From positions 1 to 64,000 of the forward strand of contig JAIRPV010000006.1 of the NCBI GenBank assembly GCA_031256825.1: a stretch of DNA of 64,000 bases. The letters are read 5' to 3'. Under the pieces are notes generated by a model. That model was not told the DNA's origin. It made no database searches and worked only from the letters and a program-made list of their open reading frames with translations. The position numbers were made by a program, and so were the translations under genes. Within the stretch, counting starts at the first letter, position 1; each line of letters starts with the position of its first letter. The stretch is from Oscillospiraceae bacterium (GTDB lineage Bacteria; Bacillota; Clostridia; Oscillospirales; Acutalibacteraceae). Below are positions 26,901-35,500 of the stretch, piece after piece.

Positions 26901-27454
26901 AGAAAAAAGTGGTTAAAAACAACAACACAATGGCTTTTTTGGCCGTGGAGGACCTATATGGCGCAATGGAAGCGCTGGTTTTCCCGAGCACCCTGGAGCG
27001 CTGCGCGAACCTTTGCGTGGAGGGCCGCACGGTGCTGATTACCGGGCGGCTGAGTTTGCAGGAAAACAAGGAGGCCAAGCTGCTGTGCCATACAATAGAA
27101 GAAATAACGGAGAATGGGCAAGCACAGCCAATTGCGCCAATCCCCGCAAGCGAAACCCCTTCAGGAAGGAGGAGGGAGAATTTAAAGGACAGGGGGTTGC
27201 CGCCCGCACAGAGAACTTCTTCGCAAATTTTTCTGCGCTTGCCGCCAAAACCCCATCCCGCGCACCAGACCGCCCTGTGCCTTCTGGATATTTTTACTGA
27301 AACCGACAACCCGCGCAGCCTCTTGCCGGTAACCATCGTCTGCGAAGCGGATGGCCAGCGCCGCATCGCCCGCATCAGCGCGGTATGGAATCCCGTGCTG
27401 GAGCGGGAGCTAACTCGTCTGCTGGGGGAAGAAAACGTCGTCGTCAGGCGATAA
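23924..27454 (+). CDS. dnaE: DNA polymerase III subunit alpha (DnaE)
   Basis: 1,176-residue replicative polymerase of the C family. The PHP domain opens the protein (FTHLHVHTEYSLLDG, ITDHGNLYG); the palm carries GPGRGSGAGSLAAYCVGIT and the catalytic PDFDIDF; the fingers and thumb region follows (PGPMESIP, NKSHAAAYAFVAYQTAYLK); an OB-fold region lies near residues 985-1050 (VRLLCVITGVKKKV). Length fits DnaE, not PolC. The last 125 residues (after about 1,050) are charged and Pro-rich before a final small domain. GAGGGAGG precedes the ATG. It is alone on its transcript. Confidence 0.97.
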   Translation: MPFTHLHVHTEYSLLDGACRLGPLLDRAKALGQNAMAITDHGNLYGAIDFYRAARERGIKPILGCECYVAARTRQEKDKTLDSKRYHLILLCANETGWKNLMALVSEAWVTGFYTKPRIDHALLEQYHEGLICLSACLAGEIPQALLNGNYAQAKELAIWYRDLFGKENFYVEVQNHGMEEQLRILPQLIRLAQETGVGLVATNDVHYIERADAKVQQLLICIQTNHVLGEATGLEFGTEEFYLKGEEEMAALFREIPEALSNTEQIAERCHVEIEFGNTKLPYVDIQSHEDHFSYFRRQCEHGLVARCGSDVPQAYQDRLAYELDVIRRMGYVDYYLIVHDFIAYAKSRGIPVGPGRGSGAGSLAAYCVGITNVDPMQYQLLFERFLNPERVSMPDFDIDFCYERRGEVIDYVIEKYGADHVAQIVTFGTMAARAALRDVGRALGMPYGTVDTIAKLVPYELKMSLGKALEQSSDLKQMYEGDPQVKELVDMAKKVEGMPRHASTHAAGVVITRDPVHTYVPLARNDESIVTQFPMTTLEELGLLKIDFLGLRTLTVIHDAEEMARGECPGFSVEHIPTDDAATFRMLGQGLTEGVFQFESAGVRGVLQSLGPQSIEDLTAVTSLYRPGPMESIPAYIENRHHPEKIAYAAPQLRPIMEVTYGVLIYQEQVMQVFRELAGYSLGRADIVRRAMSKKKHKVLEQERGTFVAGCGKNHIPPVVANKIFDDMTSFASYAFNKSHAAAYAFVAYQTAYLKCHYPKAFLAALLSSVIESSGKVAEYAAECAKQNIALLPPSVNRSGVKFVTEGEGIRFGLLGIKNLGNGFICAILSERGANGAYTSLYDFLQRMQARAEFNRRAVESLIKAGALDGLGNNRREMMMALPSFLGQLETAARCNVEGQVGFFELLGAKDSAEPQAAPQQEFSHTDLLAFEKETVGFYLSGHPLSHLEQAARRLQSARSVDLLDPANETGQGNYRDNDEVRLLCVITGVKKKVVKNNNTMAFLAVEDLYGAMEALVFPSTLERCANLCVEGRTVLITGRLSLQENKEAKLLCHTIEEITENGQAQPIAPIPASETPSGRRRENLKDRGLPPAQRTSSQIFLRLPPKPHPAHQTALCLLDIFTETDNPRSLLPVTIVCEADGQRRIARISAVWNPVLERELTRLLGEENVVVRR

Positions 27455-27589
27455 AATTTGTTCGCAACTTTCCTGTGAAAACAGATCGGGAAAAGCAAGC
27501 AGGTATGAGAAGTTGCGTTCGGGAAGAACTAGGAGCGAAAACCGCCGGAGAAGAAGGCAAAAATTATTCCCGAATTTTCAAAAAAAAGC

Positions 27590-27618
27590 TTGCGCTCCAG
27601 CGCGATCTGTGGTATACT
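27590..27618 (+). promoter_or_regulatory. Promoter of tRNA-Gly
   Basis: TTGCGC (27590-27595) and TATACT (27613-27618), 17-bp spacing, ending 11 bases before the tRNA. Confidence 0.75.
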
Positions 27619-27629
27619 ATACTACGGTT

Positions 27630-27703
27630 GCGGGCGTAGTTTAGTGGTAAAACATCAGCTTCCCAAGCTGAGGTTGTGGGTTCGATTCCCATCGCCCGCT
27701 CCA
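27630..27703 (+). tRNA. tRNA-Gly (anticodon CCC)
   Basis: Full cloverleaf: acceptor GCGGGCG/CGCCCGC, anticodon stem TCAGC/GCTGA with loop TTCCCAA, T-loop TTCGATT, CCA encoded in the DNA. Confidence 0.95.
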
Positions 27704-27808
27704 GCGGCGAGTTGTCGCCAACCGTTCGCGCAGCCGCGCTTTGTGGCTGCGCCGTTTTTATGCGGTATCGCGGGCAGGCACTGATCAAACAAAGAAGAAG
27801 GGGTTCTC

Positions 27809-28816
27809 GTGAGTTATCTGTTGAATTTGCCCGGCATGTTTGCCGTGCCTAACGCTGTGGTGGATGAGCACCTGAAACTGGCTCGGGAACTGCATCTAAA
27901 AACCCTGCTCTGGCTGCTGCGGCGGGGCGGAGAGGCGGAAGGCTTTGCCGCGCTGGCGCATTGGCTTGGCAAGCCGGAGGGCGATGTTGTTGATGCGCTG
28001 CAATTTTGGATTGACAAAGGGGTAATCCGAACCGGGGAAACGCAGGCGCAGGAAAACGCGCCGGCACCCGTTGCCGTGCCGGCGTCCCCCTCCCCTGCCC
28101 CGCGTCCCGTGCCTTCCGCGGGGCCGCCCGCAAGGCCAACCAACGAGCAGCTGCTGGCCCGCCTGGATGAGCAGCCCGACCTGCGTTCGCTGTTCCGGAC
28201 CGCCGACAGCGTTCTTGGGCGCACTATCGGTTACGAGGGGCAGTGCGTACTGCTGGGTTTATACGACAATTATGGCCTGCCTGTGGAAGTTATTTTTATG
28301 CTGCTGCAATATTGTGCTGAAATTGAGAAAACCAACAATCAATACATCGAATCCGTTGGACGCGACTGGGGTCAGCGTGAAATCGACACCATCGACAAAG
28401 CAGCCGATCAAATCGCCGCGCTGAAAGATAATATGGCCGCTTGGCGGCAGCTGCGCCGCCTGGCAGGATTGCATGCGCCAAAGCCCACTGCCGCGCAGTG
28501 CGACTACTTGCGTCGCTGGCAGCGGGAGTGGAACTTTGGCGTCGATATGATTTTTATGGCCTACGAAGAAATGGCCAACCACACGGGCAAGCTGAGCTTT
28601 TCGTACATGAACAAAGTATTGGAAACCTGGCACTCGGCGGGCGTTGCTACGCCGGAGCAGGCAGCCGCCGCAAAAGCCGCGCGCGGCAAGCAGCCCGCCG
28701 GAAAGAAAAGCAAATCGTCAGCCGTTTCGCAGGGCTACGCGCCGTCGTTCGACTTAGAGGCGTTTGAACGCAGCACGCTGGAGGTGCCGGTGTTTTCAGC
28801 CGGCGAAAAGCATTGA
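27809..28816 (+). CDS. DnaD-domain replication protein
   Basis: 335-residue protein of the DnaB/DnaD superfamily of Bacillota, which helps load helicase at origins or restarted forks. An N-terminal winged-helix-like domain (residues 1-80) is followed by a Pro/Ala-rich linker (about 82-115), then two helical DnaD-type modules; the second ends with the diagnostic Y-x-x-x-hydrophobic-x-x-W stretch (YMNKVLETWHSAGV). A basic Lys-rich linker and acidic tail close the protein. GTG start at 27809 with AGAAGG upstream. It stands directly after tRNA-Gly. Confidence 0.82.
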   Translation: MSYLLNLPGMFAVPNAVVDEHLKLARELHLKTLLWLLRRGGEAEGFAALAHWLGKPEGDVVDALQFWIDKGVIRTGETQAQENAPAPVAVPASPSPAPRPVPSAGPPARPTNEQLLARLDEQPDLRSLFRTADSVLGRTIGYEGQCVLLGLYDNYGLPVEVIFMLLQYCAEIEKTNNQYIESVGRDWGQREIDTIDKAADQIAALKDNMAAWRQLRRLAGLHAPKPTAAQCDYLRRWQREWNFGVDMIFMAYEEMANHTGKLSFSYMNKVLETWHSAGVATPEQAAAAKAARGKQPAGKKSKSSAVSQGYAPSFDLEAFERSTLEVPVFSAGEKH

Positions 28817-28826
28817 AGAGCCGCGC

Positions 28827-29798
28827 TCAAAGCTTTCCCGCTTCCCGATCCGCCAAATAGGCCGAGCCTTTTGGAATCACGTAGCACACCGCCTTTTCCA
28901 CCAGCTGAAAGGTGCTGTCATTTACATAACGGCATTCGCCATCCACATTCACTGCGGCCAGTTCGTCGGAGTGGATGTGCATTTTTTTGCCCCGCTGGAA
29001 ATTGGTGAAGGGCCAGCTCAGGTGCTCTCCGTTCTTATATTTTCCCAGCAGCGACAAAAGCTTCAGCCTTCCAAACTCCTTGCGCACAACAATGCAGTCG
29101 AGCAGACCGTCGTCTGGCAGCGCGCGGGGGCAGCCCTTGTATCCGCCGCCATACCAGCGGGAATTGCCGCCAAGCGCAAACAGGAACGGCCCCTTAACGG
29201 GCGGTTGATCGTCAATCTGCACTGTGAACTCACTGTGGAAGCGCTGTGTAATGCAATAAAGCGACGACGCGGTATAAGCGAACTCGCCGGTCATCCACGG
29301 CAGTTTTTTGAAGGCGGCCTGCTTCGCGCAGACCTCGGCATCTAGGCCCATGGAGCACTGGTTGATGGCAATTTCGTGAACGCTCTCGCCCGTTTCGGGC
29401 AGGATGCTTTCGCAGTCAATCGCATCAATCCAGTGCGGCGTGCCGTTGATGTGAAGCCGGATATCCTGCAATTCCTCCTTCACGCCGAACAGGCGGATAA
29501 AATCGTTGCCCGAGCCAAACGGCACGGCGGCAATCTGCACATGCGGGCAGCCCCAAGTGGCGTTCACCACGCAATAAAGCGTGCCGTCGCCCCCGCAGGC
29601 ATAAACGCGCACAGGCTCTTCTTCGGTCGCCGTCCGTGCCGCCTCGCGCACAAACCGCAGCATGCCCTCTTTGTCGGGCTTGTTGTAGAGTTCCGGCACA
29701 ATGCCGGCTTCGGCGCAGGCGGCGGAAATCTGAGCGGGCAATTCCGTAATCCCGCTGCCTTTGCCGGAATAGGGATTGATCGCGAATACATGTCGCAT
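28827..29798 (-). CDS. Diacylglycerol/sphingosine kinase-type lipid kinase
   Basis: 323-residue YegS/DgkB-type kinase. It begins with INPYSGKG (nucleotide-binding start of the family), has the catalytic-domain signature CGGDGTLY, and PFGSGNDFIR; the C-terminal beta domain follows and ends with VNVDGECRY, the usual VDGE motif. It phosphorylates a membrane lipid such as diacylglycerol. It converges with the dnaD-like gene with only 10 bases between stop codons. Confidence 0.9.
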   Translation of the reverse strand: MRHVFAINPYSGKGSGITELPAQISAACAEAGIVPELYNKPDKEGMLRFVREAARTATEEEPVRVYACGGDGTLYCVVNATWGCPHVQIAAVPFGSGNDFIRLFGVKEELQDIRLHINGTPHWIDAIDCESILPETGESVHEIAINQCSMGLDAEVCAKQAAFKKLPWMTGEFAYTASSLYCITQRFHSEFTVQIDDQPPVKGPFLFALGGNSRWYGGGYKGCPRALPDDGLLDCIVVRKEFGRLKLLSLLGKYKNGEHLSWPFTNFQRGKKMHIHSDELAAVNVDGECRYVNDSTFQLVEKAVCYVIPKGSAYLADREAGKL

Positions 29799-29826
29799 GA
29801 AATCACTCCAATTCTATCGTTATATT

Positions 29827-30387
29827 TTATAAGAAAAGGTGCTCATAATCTGATTTCAGAATCGCGTAGGCCATCTCGTCGTAATATTGGCCGTTCTTGC
29901 AAAAAGCCTGCCGCCGGGTGCCCTCATATTGTAGACCGCATTTTTGCATCACACGCCCGCTGGCGCTATTGTCCGCGAAGTGCCCGGCATATACCCGGTT
30001 CAGGCCCAGCCCTCGGAAGCTGTAATCCAGCACAGCCCACAGCGCCTCTGTCATATAGCCCCTGCCCCAGTAGGCATGCCCCAGCCAAAACCCCGCCATC
30101 GCGTGCTGATCGCGCCGGTTGAGGCCCACCAAGCAAATCATCCCAACCAATCCGTCGCTGTCGCGTTCGCCGATTCCCCAGTGCAGCTCGCGGCCCGCCG
30201 CAAAGGCCTTGCGCGCTCGCGCAATCCTGATTTCTTCCTCTCTGCGCGTCATCCTCGATAAATCAACAGTGAGCCACCGCGACACCTCTTGATTGCGCAG
30301 CAATTCCACCAGCGTTGGCGCGTCGGCTTTTGTCATTTCCCGCAAACATAACCGCGGCGTTTGCAACTGGGGGAAAGACGATTTCAT
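29827..30387 (-). CDS. GNAT family N-acetyltransferase (RimJ/RimL type)
   Basis: 186-residue acetyltransferase. LQTPRLCLREMTKADA is the standard N-terminal strand-helix of the group; GFWLGHAYWGRGYMTEAL supplies the acetyl-CoA loop; NRVYAGHFADNSASGRVMQKCG is the C-terminal motif. The substrate may be a protein N terminus or a small amine. ATG 30387 is picked for its GAGGAGG site; it begins 14 bases after the methyltransferase stop, last of a three-gene operon. Confidence 0.88.
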   Translation of the reverse strand: MKSSFPQLQTPRLCLREMTKADAPTLVELLRNQEVSRWLTVDLSRMTRREEEIRIARARKAFAAGRELHWGIGERDSDGLVGMICLVGLNRRDQHAMAGFWLGHAYWGRGYMTEALWAVLDYSFRGLGLNRVYAGHFADNSASGRVMQKCGLQYEGTRRQAFCKNGQYYDEMAYAILKSDYEHLFL

Positions 30388-30401
30388 GCCGCTCCGCCTC
30401 C

Positions 30402-31523
30402 TCAGCTTTTGTAAAACATGAACGCCTGGCACTTCAGCATGCCGTTGTAGAGTTTGCGCCGGGCATCGGCCTTTCGCCCAAAGGTCTGCTCAAAGGTCTC
30501 CGACGGCGAGAGGATCGTATAGCTCCAGCCGCGCCGCGCCGAAAACAATTTCCCCATCAGCCCGGTCAGTTCTTCGGCCTGTGCCGCATCCAGCAAGCGT
30601 TCGCCATAAGGGGGGTTCGTGATCAATGTGCCGCGCTCTGTTGGGTGGGAAAAATCCTCCAGCTTCGCCTGGGTAAAGCGCAAACAATCCCCCACCCCGG
30701 CCCGCCTGGCGTTTTCCTGCGCAATTGCTATCGCCTGCGGATCAACGTCGCTGCCAAAGGCCAAAAATTGCGAGGCTTCTGTGGCAAGGCCTTCCGCCAG
30801 TTCGCGCTCCTCCCGCCAAATCCCCCGTGGAATTTGATCCCAGCGTTCGGCGCTGAAATTCCGCCGCAGCCCCGGCGCCAGGTTGCGCGCCATGAGCGCA
30901 CCCTCAATCAAGATCGTGCCGGAACCGCACATGGGATCGTACATGGTATGATAGGGCCGCAATTTTGAAATGTGACAAAGCGCTGCGGCGAGGGTTTCTT
31001 TCAGCGGCGCGCCGCCGGCCTGCAAACGATAACCGCGCTTATGCAATCCGACGCCGGAGGTATCCAGCACAAGCGTAACTTTATCTTTCATAATCGAAAA
31101 CTGGATTTGGTGCACGGGGCCGGTCTCGTCGAACCAATCCTGCCGGTAGACCCCCTTCAGCCGCTCCACAACAGCTTTTTTGAGGATCGACTGGCAGTCG
31201 CTGACGCTGAACAAGCCCGAATGGAGCGAATAGCCTTTCACCGGGAACGCATCGCTTTGCCCCAGCCATTCTTCCCAAGGCAGCGCTTTCGCGCCTTGAA
31301 AGAGTTCTTCAAAACTGCGCGCTTCAAACTGCCCCAAAACAATCTGCACGCGCTCGGCAAACCGGCTGCGGATATTGGCCCGCGCCGCAATCTCCAGCCC
31401 GCCGGAAAAGAATACCCGGCCGTTCTCGGCCCGGACTTGTGCCGCGCCCATGCCCCGCAATTCTTCCGCAATCAAGCCTTCGAGCCCCAACAGGCACGGC
31501 ACCAGAAATGGATATTGTGTCAT
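30402..31523 (-). CDS. THUMP-domain RNA N2-guanine methyltransferase (RlmL/YpsC-like)
   Basis: 373-residue class I SAM methyltransferase. N-terminal ferredoxin-like and THUMP RNA-binding region (residues 1-150), then the Rossmann domain with DPMCGSGTILIEGALMA (SAM motif) and the catalytic NPPYGERL, typical for m2G formation in 23S rRNA or tRNA. ATG 31523 follows AAGGG; it starts one base after the exonuclease stop (TAAGATG). Confidence 0.9.
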   Translation of the reverse strand: MTQYPFLVPCLLGLEGLIAEELRGMGAAQVRAENGRVFFSGGLEIAARANIRSRFAERVQIVLGQFEARSFEELFQGAKALPWEEWLGQSDAFPVKGYSLHSGLFSVSDCQSILKKAVVERLKGVYRQDWFDETGPVHQIQFSIMKDKVTLVLDTSGVGLHKRGYRLQAGGAPLKETLAAALCHISKLRPYHTMYDPMCGSGTILIEGALMARNLAPGLRRNFSAERWDQIPRGIWREERELAEGLATEASQFLAFGSDVDPQAIAIAQENARRAGVGDCLRFTQAKLEDFSHPTERGTLITNPPYGERLLDAAQAEELTGLMGKLFSARRGWSYTILSPSETFEQTFGRKADARRKLYNGMLKCQAFMFYKS

Positions 31524-31524
31524 C

Positions 31525-32388
31525 TTATTTTTTCCCTTCAGACCCTTCCGGCGGGATCTCCCGGGATGAGCGTTTGATCTCCACACTGCTATACATTTTC
31601 TTGAACGTCACCCATGCCTTTGCGCGCAAATCGCAGCGCTCGCAATAAAACTCCGCCTGAAATCCCCGGCTGGCAAAGCGCCACTCCGTTTGCTGTTTGG
31701 CCGCCTTGCCGCAGTTGCGGCATAGGTAATAGAGCTGGCGCGGGTCAACAAGTGGGCTGTGAATGTCGCTGATGATGCGAGGCTTGTATTCCAGTTCACC
31801 AAAAAATTGCGCGTCGCATACGTGCATGAAAGACGGAAAATCCGCTGGATCGTAGATGGCGCGGAAACATTGCGCCGCAAACCGGCTGTCGTCCAGCGCC
31901 CGATGCAGTGAATAGCCCGCCGGATCCAGCCCCAAAATTTCGCCCGCAGCGGCAAGGCCCGTCTGCTGTGCCTTGGACGTATGGCAACGATAGCGAAAAT
32001 ATTTCTGCAAATCCGCGTAATTGGAAATGTAGCTCAATTTACGCCCAGCGGTCAGATAGCGGGTATTGGAAAGCAGCACCCGGATGTCGCCGTCGCCCCA
32101 GGAGAGCACCACATGCTCGCGCGCGCCAATCCATTTTTGAAACATGCCAATCGCCTCCGGGAACGGGTAGCCGTTCTCAAGGTCCTGCTTATTGATATTG
32201 GTCATTTCCTTCACGCGCGATTGCAGCCGTTTCCCAATTTTCGATTTGACGAATACAGAAAACTCATCTATCTCGCGCAGTTCCTCGTCGAGCATAACCG
32301 CGCCAATTTCGATGATTTCGTTGATATAGCCGCGTATTTTCGCGCCGTAGACCGAGTTCCATTCCAAATCCAAAATTATAAAAACCAT
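31525..32388 (-). CDS. DEDDh 3'-5' exonuclease with C-terminal zinc ribbon
   Basis: 287-residue nuclease of the KapD/ERI-1 type. FIILDLEWN carries the first acidic pair, the IIEIGAVML strand follows, LSWGDGD the middle acid, and HRALDDSRFAA the final His/Asp of DEDDh. After residue 220 a Cys4 element (CRNCGK...CERC) suggests a zinc ribbon. Likely an RNA or short DNA trimming enzyme. ATG 32388 is the natural domain start though its ribosome site is weak (TTGGATTGG); an ATG at 32424 is possible. Confidence 0.82.
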   Translation of the reverse strand: MVFIILDLEWNSVYGAKIRGYINEIIEIGAVMLDEELREIDEFSVFVKSKIGKRLQSRVKEMTNINKQDLENGYPFPEAIGMFQKWIGAREHVVLSWGDGDIRVLLSNTRYLTAGRKLSYISNYADLQKYFRYRCHTSKAQQTGLAAAGEILGLDPAGYSLHRALDDSRFAAQCFRAIYDPADFPSFMHVCDAQFFGELEYKPRIISDIHSPLVDPRQLYYLCRNCGKAAKQQTEWRFASRGFQAEFYCERCDLRAKAWVTFKKMYSSVEIKRSSREIPPEGSEGKK

Positions 32389-32476
32389 GGTGAAATCCAA
32401 TCCAAAGTTTACTAAGAATATCATAACACATTCCGTAGAAAAAAGCAAGAAAAATTTCAGCCGTGAGGAAAGAAAG

Positions 32477-32509
32477 AGCGGGGACCAGGAAATTTTCCCG
32501 GCCCCCGCT
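32477..32509 (-). terminator. Terminator of the giant protein gene
   Basis: Long hairpin (AGCGGGG...CCCCGCT, slightly imperfect) followed on the minus strand by a T/C-rich tract, 27 bases past the stop codon. Confidence 0.7.
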
Positions 32510-32535
32510 TTGTTGCGGAGTTTTGCCATGCCAAA

Positions 32536-35500
32536 TTATTTGGCAACGAGTTTCTTGATCCAGAGGATCATCGGGGTAAAGAAGTTGATCACGCGCAGCA
32601 GCCCAAAGATCCAGTGAATGATATAGTCCGTGCCGCTCTTGAACGTCTTCGCGATCCAGGCGGCCACGTTCAGCGCCCAGGTAAGGAGCTTCAACGGAGT
32701 GCCGCTCAGGCCGAGGCTGTCGCCCAGCAGGGCAATGAGCTTGTCGCGCACCGCGCTGTCTTTCACCGTGTTGATCAGCGCGCGCAGCAATACCGTCAGC
32801 GCATCTGCCTGATCTTGGATGCCCGGATTAATATACTTGCCGGTCACGTCCGCAAAGGAACGGTAATCCGCAACATTGCCAAGAATCAGCTCGTCGAGCG
32901 TCTTCGCGCTCAGCCCCAGATCCAGGGATTTCAGCAGTTTGTCGATCTCTGCGTTGACGTCAACCTCCAGCAGCTTCGATCCGGTGGCAGCGCCATAGAC
33001 GTGGTTGAGCGCGTAGAGGACGCGGTCGAGGCTCTGCTGCATCGCGGACTTTTTCTCGGGCGTTGTTTGACCCAGCGAATCGCTCAGGAAGTAGCACACG
33101 TTGGGCAGAATCTGCATCACGGTCTTTGTGGAGCCCGTCGCCAACTGCTCCATGAAGTAAAGCACCGGGTTCAAAATCGCGTCGAGCTTGCCGTTGGCGT
33201 CCAACGTTCTGTACTTCTCAACAGAGGTAATCGCTCTCTTGGCGTTGAGCGGCATCAGCAGCGCTTCCAAAATCGGGAGCAAGCCGTAGCGATAACCGTC
33301 GTAACCTGTCGCTTTCAGGAAGCCAAGGTTGTTGTTGATGGTCTCGTCGTGCACCATAGTGATATCGGAACCCGCCAGCATGAAGTCGAGAACCGGCATC
33401 AGCGGAATCAGGAAGTCCTTCAAACCATTGACAAAGCTGGTTTTGTCGGTGACCTCCGGGGCGGTCCAGCTGTAAATGTGCTGCAACGCCGCAGTCGCGT
33501 CGAAGTCCACACCGTTCACCTGAATGATGCTCGAGAGGAAATCATCGATGGTCTTGCCCGTGCCGCCGATTTGCGTGCCCAGAATGTTCGGGATCTTGTC
33601 TTTGAGCAGCTTCGCGATGGATTCCAGATTCTCCTTCGTATAAAGCGCGCTGCCCAACAGGTCATACAGCAACCCATTCGCGGTTCCGCCGCCCTTCTTC
33701 AGCGGCACGGAACCCAGCGGCTTGCCAAGGATAATCTGGCAGAGGTTGTTCACATATTTGTCGAGGTTATTCGACAGAGTCTTCGCCGAGCCCTTACACC
33801 ACCAGATATACTTGTATAATTTCTCGTTGCGCTTGTAATCCGGATAGCTAATGTGGCCGGGCAGACTGTTCATCAAACCGGTGTTGAGCAACTCGACAAG
33901 GCCCGTCATGTTCTTCTGTTCGAGGAAATCGAACACGCCCAGCAAGTTCATCACCTGCGTCAGCAGATCGGCAACGTTCACCTCCACATAGGAACCTTGG
34001 CCGTTCAAGCCAAGCGCCTTGAAGTCGTCGCCGTCGAATACCTTCACTTTGCCAACAATCAAGCTCTCCAGCGTGATGGTCTTCAGCGGAATATCCGCAA
34101 ATTGCTGCACTTCTTCCAGCATCGCAGCCAGTAACTTGTTGATGCTTTCACCAAGCCCCAATGTGTAGTAGAGCAACGGGGACTCGTCTGGCGCAAAGCC
34201 AACGCCAAATGCGGCAAGAAGTTCGCTCAGCAGATCGGGGAAGAACTTCAACAGATGCTTGCTAAGCACCCGCCAAACAGTCGCCCCAAAGGAATTGGGG
34301 CCTTTCAAAAGCTGTACTTCACCGATTCCGCCGGATTCCACGGCATACTTAAAGTCGCCATCCTGGATCTTCAAGATATCCGTGGCAACGGTGGCGAATG
34401 TTCCAAACAGGCGGATCACTGCCTGCTCGGCAATAGAATCGCCGCTGCCGTTGCTGAGGAGATAGGCCACGTTCGGCAGGAGATGCAGCACGGTTTGCAC
34501 GGGGGTTTCCACCAGCGCGTTGAGCAGGAAGAGGACGGGGTTCAGGATTGCCTTGGCCTGATCCTGAGCGGTGGCGGCGTTCTTGTAGTCGTCCGGCAAA
34601 ACCAGCGTATTGAGGAAGCCGGGCAAATCGGCGCCAAGCCCCGCCAACAGCGGCAACAAACCATCCGCATAGCCTTCGTAGCCATACAGGCGCAGGAAGC
34701 CTTCGCCGTCGGCCACAGTCGCGTCGTCAATGGCCTTCAGATTCTTCCCTGCCAGCAAGACGTTCAGGATTGGCATCAGCGGCGCTACCAGAGCCGAGAG
34801 CTGTTCCACAAAATCATCCGCGCCAGTGACCGAAACCGTTCCGTTCAGGAATGTTCCCAGCGGCTCGAACACCTGGTTCAGGTCAAGCGCCTGGCCGTCA
34901 ATCGTGATGAGCTTCTTCAGAATCTGGAGGGGATATAGCGGCAGTTGCAGACCGCTGCTCACGTCGAGCAGAATCGGGCCTTCTATCGTAGCTTTCAGGC
35001 CGTAAATCGTTCCCGCGATGGCTTTCAGGTTATCCGCGGTGAAGAGATTATCGCCCAGCCAGCCGTTGATCGTATCCTGGAGCGTGTCTTCCACTGTGAA
35101 CGCGTTGCCCAGCAAGCCTTCCAGCCAGCTCTTGCCTGCGGCGTTGCCCGCGATGAGCTGATCCCAGGCCCAGTTGATGACCGCGTCGGCATTGTCCACA
35201 AGGTACTGCGCCTGCGCGGGCTTCAGCCAGTTGGGATACCCCACGGCAGTGCCCTGAAGCGGCGCCTTCTGGTAATTGATCTTGTCGAACTCCTCCGGCT
35301 TCGCGTTGTTGATGAAGTACCACAAGCTCGCCATATCTTGTTCGTCGAGCAGATCAAACACACCGGTGATGATGAGCAGTTCGGTCAGCAAATCGCCCTT
35401 GTTCACCTTCACATAAGAGGCCTCTGTGCCCAGCGCGTCGAACGGAGCTTCGAACTTTGTGATATCGCCTGTGATGAGGTCTTCTACCTTGAACGGGTTG

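Noticed and set aside
27564-27788. Minus-strand frame over tRNA-Gly containing MGIEPTTSAWEADVLPLNYAR
   Set aside because: Same type of artefact, produced by the antisense of the tRNA gene.
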